DNA of 64,000 bases, taken from contig JAHQIY010000042.1 in the NCBI GenBank assembly GCA_019054805.1, positions 124,001 to 188,000 on the forward strand. The letters are read 5' to 3'. The notes beneath the pieces were generated by a model, which was not told the DNA's origin, ran no database searches, and was given only the letters and a program-made list of their open reading frames with translations. A program made the translations under genes and the position numbers. Shown here piece after piece: positions 1 through 10,622 of this stretch (its first letter is position 1; each line of letters opens with the position of its first letter). This DNA is from Brachionus manjavacas. Lineage: Eukaryota; Rotifera; Eurotatoria; Ploima; Brachionidae.

Positions 1-1836
1 AGACAACTGCGCGGCTTGTGCTGCTGCGTCGTGCGCTTCATCGGCAAGTTCATTCGAAACATCACGAATACCAACGGTGTTACGCGTGATTTCAGAAGTG
101 ACTGACGCTTGCTCTTCAGCAGCAGAGGCAATTTGAGTCGCCATATCGCTAATACGCTCTACCGCTGTTTGGATTTGAGTCAGGCTAACCGCAGCTGAAT
201 CAGCGTCCGCCACACTGGTATCGGCTAACTGACGGCTATCACCCATGATGCCCACAGCTTTACCCGTTGTGCCTTGTAGCGTTTCAATCATCTGCTGGAT
301 TTCTTGGGTTGAAGCGTGGGTACGTTGGCTTAGCACACGAACTTCATCGGCAACTACAGCGAAGCCACGACCTTGCTCACCTGCACGCGCAGCTTCAATA
401 GCGGCGTTAAGCGCAAGTAAGTTAGTTTGCTCTGCAATATCCTGAATCGTAGAAAGAATAGTGCTGATGCTCTTACCATGAACTTCAAGCTCTTGGATAA
501 CTTCTGTCGCTACCTGAACTTCCGTTGCTAGGTTTTGAATCGAGCCTTGAGTCTGTACTACTTGCTCACCGCCGTGAACACAGGCAGTTACCGCTTCCGA
601 AGAGTTCTGCGCTGTATTGTCAGCATTACCCGCGATTTCTTGCGTTGCAGCCGCCATTTCATTGATCGCTGTTGCGACCATGTTGATCTCATCTTGTTGC
701 AGGCGAATACGAGCGCTACGCTCTTCCGCTTGTTGCGCTGTTTGCTTAGATTGCTCTGACAGCGATGCAGACACAAGGCTTAGCTTAGAAACCATAGTGT
801 GCATATTACCAACGAAGGTATTGAAGTTAGTTGCAAGCTGTCCCACTTCGTCATCGCTACGTGGTTCAAGACGCTGGGTAAGATCACCTTCACCCGATGC
901 AATTTCCTCAAGTGCATTAGAAACACGAACTAAGTCTTGGAACAAGAAGCTCACTAACCAAGAAACTACCGCAATAACGATTAAAGTAATCACGATTGCA
1001 GTAATAATTAGGCTTTGTAGCAGTTCTGTGTGTGCCGCTTCTTCTGTTGCGCGATCCATCTCAATAGCAAAAATCCACTGAGTGTCTGGAACCTTAGTAA
1101 AGAAATACAGTTTCTCTTGACCATTACGTTCAATCAGCTTGATTGAACCCGCGTTAGCTGCGTCTTCGATAGCACGTAGAGTGAACTCTTTTGAAAGTGT
1201 GGTGACAGGTTTAAGAGAAAGAGATTTATCCGGGTGCGCTAAGAAAGTGCCATTCTGAGTATCAATCAACATCGCGTAGGCATTTTTACCCGCATCTAAG
1301 TTGATCACATCGTTGATTAGTTGATCAATCAATACATCAGCGCCAACCACACCTACGAACTGACCGTTACGGCGAATTGGTTCAGCAATCGTCACCAACA
1401 AGGCATTAGTAATCGCATCTTTGTATGCCGTAGTGATAATCTGACGGCCTGCATTATTAGCATCGATATACCAAGGGCGAACACGTGGGTCGTAATCCGC
1501 TCGGTTACGCTCTGGGTGCGAACGGTACATACCACCTTCTGGCGTACCTAAAAAGATGTCATCAAAGCCACCTGCTTTTCTCGCTTGTTGTAGGTATGGA
1601 ACAACGTCGACTTCATTGCTGTAGTCATTAAACGCAGAAGCAATATCTTTACGAATATTGATCCAGTCTTTGATACCAGAAGAAGCCGTCGTCGCTAGAC
1701 TTTCTGCACGCGCATAAACGCCATTTTGTGTTTGTTGCTTCAGTTGATCGGCGGATAGCCAAGTTAACGCACTCGCCATTAGCACCACTGCTAACAGGCT
1801 TGCACCTATAAGTTTTTGTTTTAATGATAAGTTCAT
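1..1836 (-). CDS. Methyl-accepting chemotaxis protein (dCACHE-HAMP-MA), 3' end outside the window
   Basis: Inner-membrane chemoreceptor that would signal to CheA/CheW. The frame is open from the window edge to an ATG at 1836, giving 612 visible residues; a short C-terminal piece is missing. Order: short cytoplasmic N-terminus, transmembrane segment at about residues 10-28, periplasmic double-CACHE domain (about 35-270), second transmembrane segment (about 280-305), HAMP, then the MA signalling domain with the hairpin tip [19 protein letters not shown] and glutamine/glutamate methylation-type heptads. The CACHE domain carries DPRVRPWY followed by GADV, which matches the residue pattern I know for amino-acid-binding dCACHE_1 domains. 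Family assignment is firm; amino-acid sensing is inferred. The start is supported because the signal anchor begins right after it. Confidence 0.93.
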   Translation of the reverse strand, partial: MNLSLKQKLIGASLLAVVLMASALTWLSADQLKQQTQNGVYARAESLATTASSGIKDWINIRKDIASAFNDYSNEVDVVPYLQQARKAGGFDDIFLGTPEGGMYRSHPERNRADYDPRVRPWYIDANNAGRQIITTAYKDAITNALLVTIAEPIRRNGQFVGVVGADVLIDQLINDVINLDAGKNAYAMLIDTQNGTFLAHPDKSLSLKPVTTLSKEFTLRAIEDAANAGSIKLIERNGQEKLYFFTKVPDTQWIFAIEMDRATEEAAHTELLQSLIITAIVITLIVIAVVSWLVSFLFQDLVRVSNALEEIASGEGDLTQRLEPRSDDEVGQLATNFNTFVGNMHTMVSKLSLVSASLSEQSKQTAQQAEERSARIRLQQDEINMVATAINEMAAATQEIAGNADNTAQNSSEAVTACVHGGEQVVQTQGSIQNLATEVQVATEVIQELEVHGKSISTILSTIQDIAEQTNLLALNAAIEAARAGEQGRGFAVVADEVRVLSQRTHASTQEIQQMIETLQGTTGKAVGIMGDSRQLADTSVADADSAAVSLTQIQTAVERISDMATQIASAAEEQASVTSEITRNTVGIRDVSNELADEAHDAAAQAAQLS

Positions 1837-1964
1837 AATCGATTATTTTGGTTGTGGAACAGACAGAGATTGCGAATTTTATAGCCAAATTCATCTATAT
1901 GCACGCAATATTATCGAGTTATTAACTTACACTAACTATTTGTAATATAGTTATTTTTCTGGCG

Positions 1965-2270
1965 TCAGAGAGTCGTCACATCGGCAGCTTTGTTACTCCC
2001 CTTCCGAGATTCTTCGAGAGCCTGTGGATTATCTCGATAGTACTTATCGAGCAACTCTTTTCCGTATATCACTTCAGTTTGCATATGCAGCGCAAACACA
2101 ATTGCAGCTAAGAGTGCGCAGATAATGTTGAACCGTCTAGTGACTTTCTTTCGTCGAACTGGAGAGTAAATAGCAATGTTCACAGCTACCAGTGCGAATG
2201 GATATATCACGATGATTGCGATTAAAACGGCGAGATAGTTGGAAATCGCCATAGGTGTGTCGTAACCCAT
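1965..2270 (-). CDS. Small inner-membrane protein, unknown function (101 aa)
   Basis: I do not recognise this protein. The start at MGYDTPMA is chosen because GGAGGTG lies just upstream (about 2274-2280); an in-frame ATG 24 bases earlier has no such site. Two hydrophobic stretches (about residues 9-33 and 44-62) are separated by a basic loop with RRKK and RR, so a two-span membrane protein is likely. The C-terminal 40 residues are polar and charged. It sits alone between the chemoreceptor and gyrA on the same strand, with no obvious operon partner. Confidence 0.65.
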   Translation of the reverse strand: MGYDTPMAISNYLAVLIAIIVIYPFALVAVNIAIYSPVRRKKVTRRFNIICALLAAIVFALHMQTEVIYGKELLDKYYRDNPQALEESRKGSNKAADVTTL

Positions 2271-2407
2271 AAACACCTCCGAGTTAGGTTTCAATACAAT
2301 CTAACCTTGAAGCATGTCTTAAGTCTCAGACCTACGTAGGCTCCTAAAGTACTAATGCTCAGTACTTGAAGTCACTCGAAGAAATGAAAGCATGGAATGA
2401 TAAGAGC

Positions 2408-2440
2408 AAAAAAAATGCCAGACACTAGGTCTGGCATTTT
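2408..2440 (-). terminator. Intrinsic terminator of gyrA
   Basis: Hairpin with arms AATGCCAGAC and GTCTGGCATT, followed on the minus strand by a run of T. It begins about 20 bases after the gyrA stop codon. Confidence 0.85.
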
Positions 2441-2458
2441 GATATTCAATTAACTGAA

Positions 2459-5086
2459 TTACTCTTCAGTATCATCGCTTTCGCTTGGTGCTTCTGATGA
2501 TTCCGCTGCTTGAGCTACTTCGCCCTCGACTGCTTCTTCACCTTCAGCAAATTCCGCTTCTTCTACCTCATCGATACGTTGTAGACCCACAACGTTTTCG
2601 TCTTCAGCAGTACGGATTAGCGTTACACCTTGAGTATTTCGGCCTACTTGGCTTACTTCAGCAACGCGTGTGCGAACTAGAGTACCAGCGTCGGTGATCA
2701 TCATCATCTCGTCGCCTTCTTCTACTTGTACCGCACCAACTACAGGGCCATTTCGCTCAGACACTTTGATAGACACAACGCCTTGAGTCGCACGACCTTT
2801 AGTTGGGTATTCTGCAAGCTCAGTACGCTTACCGTAACCATTTTGCGTCACTGTTAGGATGTCACCTTCATTTGAAGGAACAATCAGTGAAACAACTTGA
2901 TCATCTTCGGCTAGCTTCATACCGCGTACACCTGCTGCGGTACGACCCATTGCACGTACTTTGTCTTCTGCAAAGCGAACCACTTTACCCGCTTTAGAGA
3001 ACAGCATGATGTCGCTGTCGCCATTAGTGATGTCGACACCAATTAGCGAGTCATCGTCACGTAGGTTCACAGCAATTAGACCGTTAGCACGTACGTTAGC
3101 AAATTGGTTCAGTGGCGTTTTCTTAACGGTACCATCGCCTGTCGCCATGAAGATGAATTTATCTTCAGAGAACTCATCAACAGGTAGAATAGCAGTAATA
3201 CGCTCACCTTCTTCTAGTGGAAGAATGTTAACAATTGGCTTACCACGAGCGGTACGGCTTGCTTGCGGTAGTTGGTAAACTTTCAGACGGTAAGTCTTAC
3301 CACGAGTAGAGAAACATAAGATGTTGTCGTGGGTATTCGCCACTAGAAGACGTTCGATGTAGTCTTCATCTTTCATCTTAGTTGCGCTCTTACCTTTACC
3401 ACCACGACGCTGAGCTTCGTAGTCACTTAGAATTTGGTACTTAACGTAACCTTCGTGAGATAGCGTCACGACAACATCTTCACGAGCAATCAGCTCTTCC
3501 ATGTCGATGTCGTGGCTTGCCGCTGTAATCTCAGTACGACGTGCATCACCGAAGCCATCACGTACCGCTTCTAGCTCTTCACGAATCACTTCCATCAAAC
3601 GCTCAGTGCTTGCAAGAATGTGCATTAGCTCAGCGATCTCATCTAGAAGTGCTTTGTACTCGTCTAGAATCTTCTCGTGCTCTAGACCCGTTAGGCGGTG
3701 TAGACGAAGCTCTAGAATCGCTTGCGCTTGAGTTTCAGTCAGGAAGTACTGACCGTCATGGATACCATACTGATCTTCTAGCCATTCAGGACGAGCAGCA
3801 TCAGTACCGGCACGCTCAAGCATTGAAGCAACGTTACCAAGATCCCAACCACGTGAAACCAAGCCCACTTTCGCTTCTGCTGGTGTTGGCGCGTTTTTGA
3901 TCAGCTCAATTACTTCATCGATGTTTGCTAGTGCAAGAGAGAGTGCTTCAAGAATATGTGCACGCTCACGCGCTTTACGCAATTCAAAGATAGTACGGCG
4001 AGTAACCACTTCACGACGGTGATCAACAAAGCACTTCAACATATCTTTCAGGTTGAATAGCTGTGGCTGACCGTTGTTCAGTGCCACCATGTTGATGCCG
4101 AAAGTCGTTTGCAGTTGAGTTTGCGCGTATAGGTTGTTTAGAACCACTTCGCCCACTGCGTCACGCTTACATTCAATAACAATACGCATACCGTCTTTAT
4201 CTGACTCATCGCGTAGTGCACTGATGCCTTCAACTTTCTTATCTTTAACTAGCTCAGCGATCTTTTCGATCAAGCGTGCTTTGTTAACTTGATAAGGAAT
4301 TTCGGTAACAATAATGGTTTCTTTACCATTCTTGTCTGTTTCGATATCCGCTTTCGAGCGCATGTAAATCTTACCGCGGCCCGTCTTATAAGCATCGACG
4401 ATACCTTTACGGCCACTGATTAGCGCTGCTGTTGGGAAGTCTGGACCAGGAATGTAGTCCATTAGCTCATCAATAGTGATCGCTTCATTATTGATGTACG
4501 CAAGACAGCCATCAATTACCTCTGTCAAGTTGTGCGGAGGAATGTTGGTTGCCATACCTACTGCGATACCAGAAGCACCGTTTACCAATAGGTTAGGAAT
4601 TTTTGTAGGTAGAACAGCAGGGATCTGCTCAGTGCCATCGTAGTTAGGCACGTAGTCTACTGTTTCTTTATCTAGGTCAGCCAAAAGTTCGTGGGCAATT
4701 TTTGCCATGCGAACTTCGGTGTAACGCATTGCTGCCGCTGAGTCACCATCGATCGAACCGAAGTTACCTTGACCGTCGACCAGCATGTAACGAAGTGAGA
4801 ACGGCTGAGCCATACGTACGATTGTATCGTACACAGCACTATCACCGTGTGGGTGATATTTACCGATTACGTCGCCAACAACACGGGCAGATTTTTTATA
4901 TGGTTTATTCCAATCATTACCTAGTACATTCATCGCGAACAAAACGCGGCGGTGTACAGGCTTTAGGCCATCACGCACATCAGGAAGAGCACGACCAACG
5001 ATTACTGACATCGCGTAGTCTAGGTATGAACCTCGAAGCTCATCTTCAATGTTTACGGGCGTGATCTCTTTCGCTAGATCGCTCAT
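2459..5086 (-). CDS. gyrA: DNA gyrase subunit A
   Basis: Breakage-reunion subunit of gyrase (A2B2), which introduces negative supercoils. 875 residues, the size usual for Vibrio GyrA. The N-terminal domain has the catalytic tyrosine in AAAMRYTE and the quinolone-determining stretch [17 protein letters not shown] with Ser and Asp at the wild-type positions (E. coli 83 and 87), so no common quinolone-resistance change is seen. The C-terminal beta-pinwheel has the GyrA box QRRGGKG. The protein ends in a long acidic tail rich in Glu, as in other Vibrio. The gene is divergent from ubiG, an arrangement also found in E. coli. Confidence 0.98.
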   Translation of the reverse strand: MSDLAKEITPVNIEDELRGSYLDYAMSVIVGRALPDVRDGLKPVHRRVLFAMNVLGNDWNKPYKKSARVVGDVIGKYHPHGDSAVYDTIVRMAQPFSLRYMLVDGQGNFGSIDGDSAAAMRYTEVRMAKIAHELLADLDKETVDYVPNYDGTEQIPAVLPTKIPNLLVNGASGIAVGMATNIPPHNLTEVIDGCLAYINNEAITIDELMDYIPGPDFPTAALISGRKGIVDAYKTGRGKIYMRSKADIETDKNGKETIIVTEIPYQVNKARLIEKIAELVKDKKVEGISALRDESDKDGMRIVIECKRDAVGEVVLNNLYAQTQLQTTFGINMVALNNGQPQLFNLKDMLKCFVDHRREVVTRRTIFELRKARERAHILEALSLALANIDEVIELIKNAPTPAEAKVGLVSRGWDLGNVASMLERAGTDAARPEWLEDQYGIHDGQYFLTETQAQAILELRLHRLTGLEHEKILDEYKALLDEIAELMHILASTERLMEVIREELEAVRDGFGDARRTEITAASHDIDMEELIAREDVVVTLSHEGYVKYQILSDYEAQRRGGKGKSATKMKDEDYIERLLVANTHDNILCFSTRGKTYRLKVYQLPQASRTARGKPIVNILPLEEGERITAILPVDEFSEDKFIFMATGDGTVKKTPLNQFANVRANGLIAVNLRDDDSLIGVDITNGDSDIMLFSKAGKVVRFAEDKVRAMGRTAAGVRGMKLAEDDQVVSLIVPSNEGDILTVTQNGYGKRTELAEYPTKGRATQGVVSIKVSERNGPVVGAVQVEEGDEMMMITDAGTLVRTRVAEVSQVGRNTQGVTLIRTAEDENVVGLQRIDEVEEAEFAEGEEAVEGEVAQAAESSEAPSESDDTEE

Positions 5087-5111
5087 AGAGCCATTATCCC
5101 TCTATTTATAG

Positions 5112-5140
5112 ATCGTATGTACAATACGCTTAAGGTGCAA
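5112..5140 (-). promoter_or_regulatory. Candidate gyrA promoter
   Basis: On the minus strand, TTGCAC (5135-5140) and TACGAT (5112-5117) are 17 bases apart. A start near 5105 would leave a short leader containing the AGAGGGA ribosome site ahead of the ATG. Prediction from sequence only. Confidence 0.4.
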
Positions 5141-5325
5141 AAATATAACATACATTTCAGTGGTTCGGCATTACTTTCCCTCTCCTTTTATCAGGTTGTG
5201 AGCTTGGTTGTGAATCAAACGCCGAGAATTTGCACACTCATCTGATATCTTGCTGATAAATGGTTATATTTTATCCACCCGTAGAGAAAAGTGATCCCGT
5301 CTATGGAGTGTATGTGGTTAACAGG

Positions 5326-5331
5326 TATAAT
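5326..5331 (+). promoter_or_regulatory. Candidate -10 element of ubiG
   Basis: Perfect TATAAT 41 bases before the ubiG ATG; the -35 region at the right spacing is poor, so this could be activator-dependent or a chance match. Confidence 0.4.
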
Positions 5332-5371
5332 GCCTGTCATTCAAGGAAGCGGTTAAATTAGTAGAGTTGTT

Positions 5372-6079
5372 ATGACCCAATCACAAAACGTCGATCCAAA
5401 CGAAATTAAGAAGTTTGAGGATATGGCCTCACGCTGGTGGGATTTAGAAGGTGAATTTAAGCCTTTGCATCAGATCAACCCTTTACGCCTCAACTATGTT
5501 TTGAACAATTGTGATGGCTTGTTTGGCAAAGAAGTCTTAGACGTCGGCTGTGGCGGCGGTATTCTAGCGGAAAGCATGGCCAAAGAAGGCGCGATTGTTA
5601 CTGGTCTTGATATGGGTAAAGAGCCATTGGAAGTGGCGAGACTACACGCTTTAGAAACTGGCACTAAGCTCACCTACATCCAGAGCACAATTGAAGATCA
5701 TGCTGCGGAAAACCAAGGCAAGTATGATGTTGTGACCTGTATGGAGATGCTTGAGCACGTCCCTGACCCACAATCAGTGATTCGTTCATGTGCGGCCTTA
5801 GTGAAACCGGGCGGCCATGTGTTCTTTTCAACACTTAACCGTAATCTCAAGTCTTATCTGTTCGCGATTGTCGGCGCAGAAAAGCTGTTGAAGATTGTCC
5901 CTGAAGGCACTCACGATCACGATAAGTTCATCCGCCCTGCTGAGCTGATTAAGATGGTTGATCAAACCGACTTAACCGAAACCGGGATTACTGGCCTGCA
6001 CTACAACCCTCTGACAGACACCTACAAGCTCGGTCAAAATGTTGATGTAAATTACATCGTTCATACTCAGAAATTTTAA
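5372..6079 (+). CDS. ubiG: Ubiquinone biosynthesis O-methyltransferase UbiG
   Basis: SAM-dependent enzyme that performs both O-methylations in ubiquinone synthesis. 235 residues, the usual length. It starts with the family region [19 protein letters not shown], has the SAM-binding motif [10 protein letters not shown], an acidic motif II in TGLDMG, and post-motif EMLEHV. It is divergent from gyrA and followed by its own terminator, so it is probably transcribed alone. Confidence 0.97.
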   Translation: MTQSQNVDPNEIKKFEDMASRWWDLEGEFKPLHQINPLRLNYVLNNCDGLFGKEVLDVGCGGGILAESMAKEGAIVTGLDMGKEPLEVARLHALETGTKLTYIQSTIEDHAAENQGKYDVVTCMEMLEHVPDPQSVIRSCAALVKPGGHVFFSTLNRNLKSYLFAIVGAEKLLKIVPEGTHDHDKFIRPAELIKMVDQTDLTETGITGLHYNPLTDTYKLGQNVDVNYIVHTQKF

Positions 6080-6113
6080 CATTTGTCACATACTAGATGT
6101 AGTGGTCAAGATT

Positions 6114-6144
6114 AAGGCGATAGCACATGCTCATCGCCTTTTTT
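6114..6144 (+). terminator. Intrinsic terminator of ubiG
   Basis: Arms AAGGCGAT and ATCGCCTT with an inner AGC/GCT pairing, then a run of T. It lies 35 bases after the ubiG stop. Confidence 0.88.
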
Positions 6145-6346
6145 AGTGCCAATTGAAGCAATTTTTGTCGGTTTGATTCCAAAATAATCAAAGCAAAAAT
6201 CGAAGACAACTTTGACCAAAGATCAAGGAATTTTTTTTTGTTTGTGGTTACTTCTAAACCGATCTAAAAACGGTAATTAGTTACAATCTTACCCGCTCTA
6301 ACCTCATCGGTTAGTAGTCACTTACTGTTTTTTTTAATTTTGTTAG

Positions 6347-6366
6347 TTATCCACAAGTCATCCAAG
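6347..6366 (+). promoter_or_regulatory. DnaA box upstream of nrdA, with a degenerate second copy
   Basis: TTATCCACA at 6347-6355 is a perfect high-affinity DnaA box. TCATCCAAG at 6358-6366 looks like a degenerate second box in the same orientation. DnaA control of the nrdAB promoter is known in E. coli, where two boxes lie side by side; conservation here is inferred from position. Confidence 0.6.
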
Positions 6367-6424
6367 ATCTGTAACTTGAAAAGCCATGGGGATAGCACTA
6401 TCTTGTAACTCGCACCTTGGTGCA

Positions 6425-6461
6425 CCCCTATATGTTGTGTTTGTACTACAATATATAGATA
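6425..6461 (+). promoter_or_regulatory. Tandem NrdR boxes of the nrdAB operon
   Basis: CCCCTATATGTTGTGT (6425-6440) and CTACAATATATAGATA (6446-6461) both fit the NrdR core CwATATaTwG, and their starts are 21 bases apart, two helical turns. NrdR is the ATP/dATP-responsive repressor of ribonucleotide reductase operons and usually binds such pairs. The boxes end 86 bases before nrdA, where a promoter would lie. The rest of the 468-base gap from ubiG to nrdA holds the ubiG terminator and the DnaA box; I see no gene in it. Confidence 0.72.
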
Positions 6462-6547
6462 GACTTTGATCACAAAGCCGGAACGATTTTTACAAGAATT
6501 ACACAAAAATACGGCTTTTATCAGTTTTGTTAGGGAAATGAAGCAGA

Positions 6548-8830
6548 ATGAACCAACAACTTACCGTTACTAAGCGTGACGGACGCAAAGAAAGTATTGA
6601 TCTCGAAAAGATCCATCGCGTTATCACCTGGGCTGCCGAAGGTCTAGACAACGTCTCAGTATCTCAAGTAGAACTACGCGCTCACATTCAGTTCTACGAC
6701 GGTATCACTACATCTGATATCCATGAAACCATCATCAAGTCTGCAGCAGATTTGATTTCTGAAGAGACGCCTGATTACCAATATCTAGCGGCACGTTTGG
6801 CTGTATTCCATCTACGTAAAAAAGCGTACGACCAGTATGAGCCACCAACGCTATATGATCACGTTGCTCGCCTTGTGGATATGGGTAAATACGACCAGCA
6901 CATTCTGGAAGACTACACCAAAGCAGAACTTGATGAGCTAGATGCCTACATTGATCACAAGCGCGATCTCGATTTTTCTTATGCAGCCGTAAAACAGCTT
7001 GAAGGTAAGTACTTTGTTCAAAACCGTGTATCCGGTGAGATTTACGAAAGTGCTCAGTTCCTTTACATCCTAGTTTCTGCTTGTCTATTCGCGAAATACC
7101 CGAAAGAGACACGTCTTGATTACATCAAGCGCTTCTATGATGCGACATCGACATTCAAAATTTCTCTACCTACGCCAATCATGTCAGGCGTACGTACTCC
7201 TACTCGTCAGTTCAGCTCATGTGTACTTATTGAGTGTGGCGATAGCCTAGATTCAATCAACGCGACTGCAAGCTCTATTGTTCGTTACGTTTCTCAACGT
7301 GCTGGTATTGGTATCAATGCTGGCCGTATCCGTGCTCTAGGTTCAGAGATCCGTGGTGGTGAAGCATTCCACACGGGCTGTATCCCTTTCTACAAATACT
7401 TCCAAACAGCAGTTAAATGTTGTTCTCAAGGTGGTGTTCGTGGCGGTGCGGCGACTGTGTTCTACCCACTATGGCATGGTGAATCTCAAGCACTGATGGT
7501 TCTTAAGAACAACCGTGGTGTTGAAGAGAACCGTGTTCGTCACATGGACTACGGTGTACAGCTAAACCGCTTGATGTATCAACGTTTAGTTGAAGGTGGC
7601 AACATTACTCTGTTCTCACCATCAGATGTACCTGGTCTGTACGATGCGTTCTTTGAGAACCAAGACGAATTCGAACGTCTATATGTTCAGTACGAAAACG
7701 ATCCTTCAATTAAGAAAGAAACCGTTAAAGCTATCGAGATGTTCTCTATCTTGATGCAAGAGCGTGCTTCTACAGGTCGTATCTACATTCAGAACGTTGA
7801 CCACTGTAATACGCACAGCCCGTTCGACTCAGAAGTTGCACCTGTTCGTCAATCTAACCTATGTTTGGAAATCGCGCTGCCAACTAAGCCACTGACAAAC
7901 GTTGAAGATGACTCTGGTGAGATTGCTCTGTGTACACTATCTGCATTCAACCTAGGTGCGATTAAGTCTCTTGATGACTTTGAAGAGCTGTCAGATCTTG
8001 TTGTTCGTGCCCTAGACGCACTGCTGGATTACCAAGACTACCCGCTACCAGCTGCGTACAAGTCAACGATGAATCGCCGTACTCTAGGTGTTGGTGTGAT
8101 CAACTACGCTTACTACCTAGCGAAGAACGGCGTGAAGTACTCAGATGGCAGTGCAAACGGCTTAACACACCGTACATTCGAAGCGATGCAATACTACTTG
8201 CTGAAAGCTTCGGTTGCGCTGGCGAAAGAGCAAGGTAAGTGTCCTTTATTCGAAGAAACGAATTACGCGAAAGGCTTAATGCCGATCGACACGTACAAGA
8301 AAGCCGTTGACCAGATTTGTGACGAGCCACTGCACTACGACTGGGATGGCCTACGTGAAGAAATCATGACGCACGGCCTGCGCAACTCTACCCTAACCGC
8401 GCTAATGCCTTCTGAGACATCTTCTCAGATCTCTAACGCGACCAACGGTATTGAGCCACCACGTGGTTACGTTTCAGTGAAGGCGTCTAAAGACGGTATC
8501 CTGAAGCAAGTCGTGCCAGATTTCCTTGAGTACAAAGACAACTACGAACTGCTATGGAACATCGGTTCAAACGATGGTTACCTACACCTAGTGGGTATCA
8601 TGCAGAAGTTTGTCGACCAAGCGATTTCAGCAAATACTAACTACGACCCAACGCGTTTTGAAAGTGGCAAAGTGCCAATGAAGAAACTGCTTCAAGATCT
8701 GCTAACTGCGTATAAGTTTGGTGTGAAGACACTTTACTACCACAACACACGTGATGGCGCGAGCGACGATCAAAAAGACGCAGTACAACCACAAGACGAC
8801 GATTGCGCAGGCGGCGGTTGTAAGATTTAA
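6548..8830 (+). CDS. nrdA: Class Ia ribonucleoside-diphosphate reductase, alpha subunit
   Basis: Catalytic subunit that reduces ribonucleoside diphosphates to deoxy forms. 760 residues, as in E. coli NrdA. The N-terminal ATP-cone (about residues 5-95, starting VTKRDGRKESIDLEKIHRV) is the allosteric activity site. Active-site cysteines lie in FSSCVLIECG, in NLCLEIALP and in ALCTLSAFNLG. The C-terminal redox pair is CAGGGC, two residues before the end, which is re-reduced by thioredoxin or glutaredoxin. It heads the operon nrdA-nrdB-yfaE and is preceded by NrdR and DnaA sites. Confidence 0.98.
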   Translation: MNQQLTVTKRDGRKESIDLEKIHRVITWAAEGLDNVSVSQVELRAHIQFYDGITTSDIHETIIKSAADLISEETPDYQYLAARLAVFHLRKKAYDQYEPPTLYDHVARLVDMGKYDQHILEDYTKAELDELDAYIDHKRDLDFSYAAVKQLEGKYFVQNRVSGEIYESAQFLYILVSACLFAKYPKETRLDYIKRFYDATSTFKISLPTPIMSGVRTPTRQFSSCVLIECGDSLDSINATASSIVRYVSQRAGIGINAGRIRALGSEIRGGEAFHTGCIPFYKYFQTAVKCCSQGGVRGGAATVFYPLWHGESQALMVLKNNRGVEENRVRHMDYGVQLNRLMYQRLVEGGNITLFSPSDVPGLYDAFFENQDEFERLYVQYENDPSIKKETVKAIEMFSILMQERASTGRIYIQNVDHCNTHSPFDSEVAPVRQSNLCLEIALPTKPLTNVEDDSGEIALCTLSAFNLGAIKSLDDFEELSDLVVRALDALLDYQDYPLPAAYKSTMNRRTLGVGVINYAYYLAKNGVKYSDGSANGLTHRTFEAMQYYLLKASVALAKEQGKCPLFEETNYAKGLMPIDTYKKAVDQICDEPLHYDWDGLREEIMTHGLRNSTLTALMPSETSSQISNATNGIEPPRGYVSVKASKDGILKQVVPDFLEYKDNYELLWNIGSNDGYLHLVGIMQKFVDQAISANTNYDPTRFESGKVPMKKLLQDLLTAYKFGVKTLYYHNTRDGASDDQKDAVQPQDDDCAGGGCKI

Positions 8831-8875
8831 ACCATAATCCTGACTAAAGGGTTATCAAGGCTTAACAAATTATTC

Positions 8876-8895
8876 GCCCCTCAGACATGAGGGGC
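8876..8895 (+). promoter_or_regulatory. Intercistronic hairpin between nrdA and nrdB
   Basis: Perfect 8-base stem GCCCCTCA / TGAGGGGC with a 4-base loop in the 85-base nrdA-nrdB gap. No T run follows, so it is more likely an mRNA stability or processing element than a terminator. Confidence 0.5.
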
Positions 8896-8915
8896 TTAAA
8901 AGGAATTGAGGCACC

Positions 8916-10049
8916 ATGGCTTACAGTACTTTTAACAGAAACAAAAATGATCAACTAAAAGAACCAATGTTCTTGGGTCAATCAGTAAACGTAGCTCGTT
9001 ACGACCAACAGAAGTTTGAGATCTTCGAAAAGCTCATCGAGAAGCAACTGTCTTTCTTCTGGCGTCCTGAAGAAGTGGACGTTTCAAGCGATCGCATCGA
9101 TTACAACAAGTTGCCAGAGCATGAAAAGCACATCTTCATCTCAAACCTTAAGTACCAAACACTACTCGATTCTATCCAAGGTCGTAGCCCAAACGTTGCC
9201 CTACTGCCCTTGGTATCTCTACCAGAAGTAGAAACTTGGATCGAAACTTGGTCTTTCTCTGAGACAATTCACTCACGCTCTTACACGCACATCATCCGTA
9301 ACATCGTGAATGATCCGGGTCTAGTGTTTGACGACATCGTTGAAAATGAGCACATCCTTAAGCGTGCTGAAGACATTTCTCGCTACTACGACGATCTGAT
9401 TCAAATGACTAATGATTACCATCGTTACGGTGAAGGTACTCATAACATTAACGGCGAAGAAGTGAAGATTACCCTTCACGACCTTAAGAAGAAGCTCTAC
9501 GTTTGTTTGATGTCAGTTAACGCACTAGAAGCGATTCGTTTCTACGTGAGTTTCGCGTGTTCATTTGCTTTCGCTGAGCGTGAGCTAATGGAAGGTAACG
9601 CTAAGATCATCAAGCTTATCGCTCGTGATGAGGCGCTGCACCTAACCGGTACACAGCACATGATTAACCTGCTGCGTAACGGCCAAGACGACTTCTCTTT
9701 CATGCAAATCGCTGAAGAGTGTAAGCAAGAGTGTTTCGAGCTGTTTAAAGACGCTGCTGAGCAAGAGAAAGAGTGGGCAGAATACCTATTCAAAGATGGT
9801 TCAATGATCGGTCTGAACAAAGACATTCTTTGCCAGTACGTTGAATACATTACGAACATTCGTATGCAAGCTGTTGGCCTAGACGCTGCTTACCCAGAAG
9901 CGACTTCTAACCCAATTCCTTGGATTAACGCATGGTTGTCATCAGATAACGTGCAGGTTGCGCCGCAAGAAGCAGAAATTTCATCTTACCTAGTTGGTCA
10001 GATCGACAGCGACGTACGTGCAGACGACTTCAAGGATTTCGAACTGTAA
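8916..10049 (+). CDS. nrdB: Class Ia ribonucleoside-diphosphate reductase, beta subunit
   Basis: Di-iron protein that holds the tyrosyl radical used by NrdA. 377 residues, as in E. coli. The radical tyrosine and iron ligands are in [13 protein letters not shown], with further Glu/His ligands in [10 protein letters not shown] and [10 protein letters not shown]. The C-terminal tail ending in DDFKDFEL would dock onto NrdA. The radical Tyr is kept, so it is a standard Ia enzyme. The ATG follows a GAGG-containing ribosome site; the stop shares one base with the next start (TAATG). Confidence 0.98.
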   Translation: MAYSTFNRNKNDQLKEPMFLGQSVNVARYDQQKFEIFEKLIEKQLSFFWRPEEVDVSSDRIDYNKLPEHEKHIFISNLKYQTLLDSIQGRSPNVALLPLVSLPEVETWIETWSFSETIHSRSYTHIIRNIVNDPGLVFDDIVENEHILKRAEDISRYYDDLIQMTNDYHRYGEGTHNINGEEVKITLHDLKKKLYVCLMSVNALEAIRFYVSFACSFAFAERELMEGNAKIIKLIARDEALHLTGTQHMINLLRNGQDDFSFMQIAEECKQECFELFKDAAEQEKEWAEYLFKDGSMIGLNKDILCQYVEYITNIRMQAVGLDAAYPEATSNPIPWINAWLSSDNVQVAPQEAEISSYLVGQIDSDVRADDFKDFEL

Positions 10050-10327
10050 TGCCTAATATCAAAATCAACGCTATTACATCAGTTCAGTCTCACCCTTCTA
10101 ATACCATTCTCGAAACAATGGAGAATGCAGGGTTAGAGCCTGAATACAACTGTAGAGATGGGCATTGCGGCGCTTGCCGCTGTAAACTGGTCTCAGGTGA
10201 AGTTGAATACGTTGGTTTTGCAATGGCGTACACGCAAGAAAAAGAAATTTTGCCGTGTATCTGTAAGGCGAAAACAGACATTGAAGTGGAAGGTGTCAAT
10301 TACTCGCTTAAAGAAAAACGCGCATAA
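10049..10327 (+). CDS. yfaE: YfaE-like 2Fe-2S ferredoxin
   Basis: Plant-type [2Fe-2S] ferredoxin that, by analogy with E. coli YfaE, delivers electrons to rebuild the NrdB di-iron/tyrosyl radical cofactor. 92 residues with the cluster ligands in [17 protein letters not shown] and in LPCICKA (spacing CX4CX2C, then a distant C). The start overlaps the nrdB stop by one base, which suggests translational coupling. It closes the nrd operon and is followed by a terminator. Confidence 0.95.
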   Translation: MPNIKINAITSVQSHPSNTILETMENAGLEPEYNCRDGHCGACRCKLVSGEVEYVGFAMAYTQEKEILPCICKAKTDIEVEGVNYSLKEKRA

Positions 10328-10344
10328 GTATGCACAAAATAGAC

Positions 10345-10369
10345 AACGGCCAGCTTAATGCTGGCCGTT
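10345..10369 (+). terminator. Terminator of the nrd operon
   Basis: Perfect 10-base stem AACGGCCAGC / GCTGGCCGTT with a 5-base loop, 18 bases after the yfaE stop. It abuts the 3' end of the convergent small gene and may serve both strands. Confidence 0.85.
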
Positions 10370-10370
10370 C

Positions 10371-10622
10371 TTATATCTGAACTCGCGCTCCAGACAAAAA
10401 CTCATCCGCTGTCAGCATAGAAACAGGCTTATCTGCGATCTCCCTTCCATCATCATCAAATAACGAAAGTCGATAGCCCAAACACTCACCGCTTGGTTTG
10501 TCTTCTGGCGCTTGTAGCCACAAAGAGATAACGTCTTGATGCTTTCCATTAAGTGCTTCACCTAGAAAGACTTTTTGGCTCGCCACTTGATACCAAACAA
10601 GGATCTTGGACTGATTAAACAT
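10371..10622 (-). CDS. Conserved-looking small cytoplasmic protein, unknown function (83 aa)
   Basis: Not recognised. The start at MFNQSKIL is preferred over an upstream in-frame ATG because AAGGAGG lies five bases before it. There is no signal peptide or membrane segment. The sequence is a compact mix of strands and turns (WYQVASQKVFLGEAL, LWLQAPED, YRLSLFDDDGREI), so it may be a small beta-rich domain. It is convergent with yfaE and probably monocistronic. Confidence 0.7.
   Translation of the reverse strand: MFNQSKILVWYQVASQKVFLGEALNGKHQDVISLWLQAPEDKPSGECLGYRLSLFDDDGREIADKPVSMLTADEFLSGARVQI

Noticed and set aside
617-1081. 154-residue plus-strand frame over the chemoreceptor
   Set aside because: It is antisense to the conserved HAMP/MA coding sequence, has no ribosome site and a Ser/Ala/Arg-rich composition typical of a shadow frame.
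2331-2340. Palindrome CCTACGTAGG upstream of the small membrane protein
   Set aside because: A single short palindrome without a second copy or a matching regulator; too little to call an operator.
2459-5086. Quinolone-resistance changes in gyrA
   Set aside because: The determining stretch reads [13 protein letters not shown], with the sensitive residues Ser and Asp.
6318-6506. 62-residue minus-strand frame in the nrdA control region
   Set aside because: It covers the DnaA and NrdR sites, has no ribosome site and no recognisable sequence.
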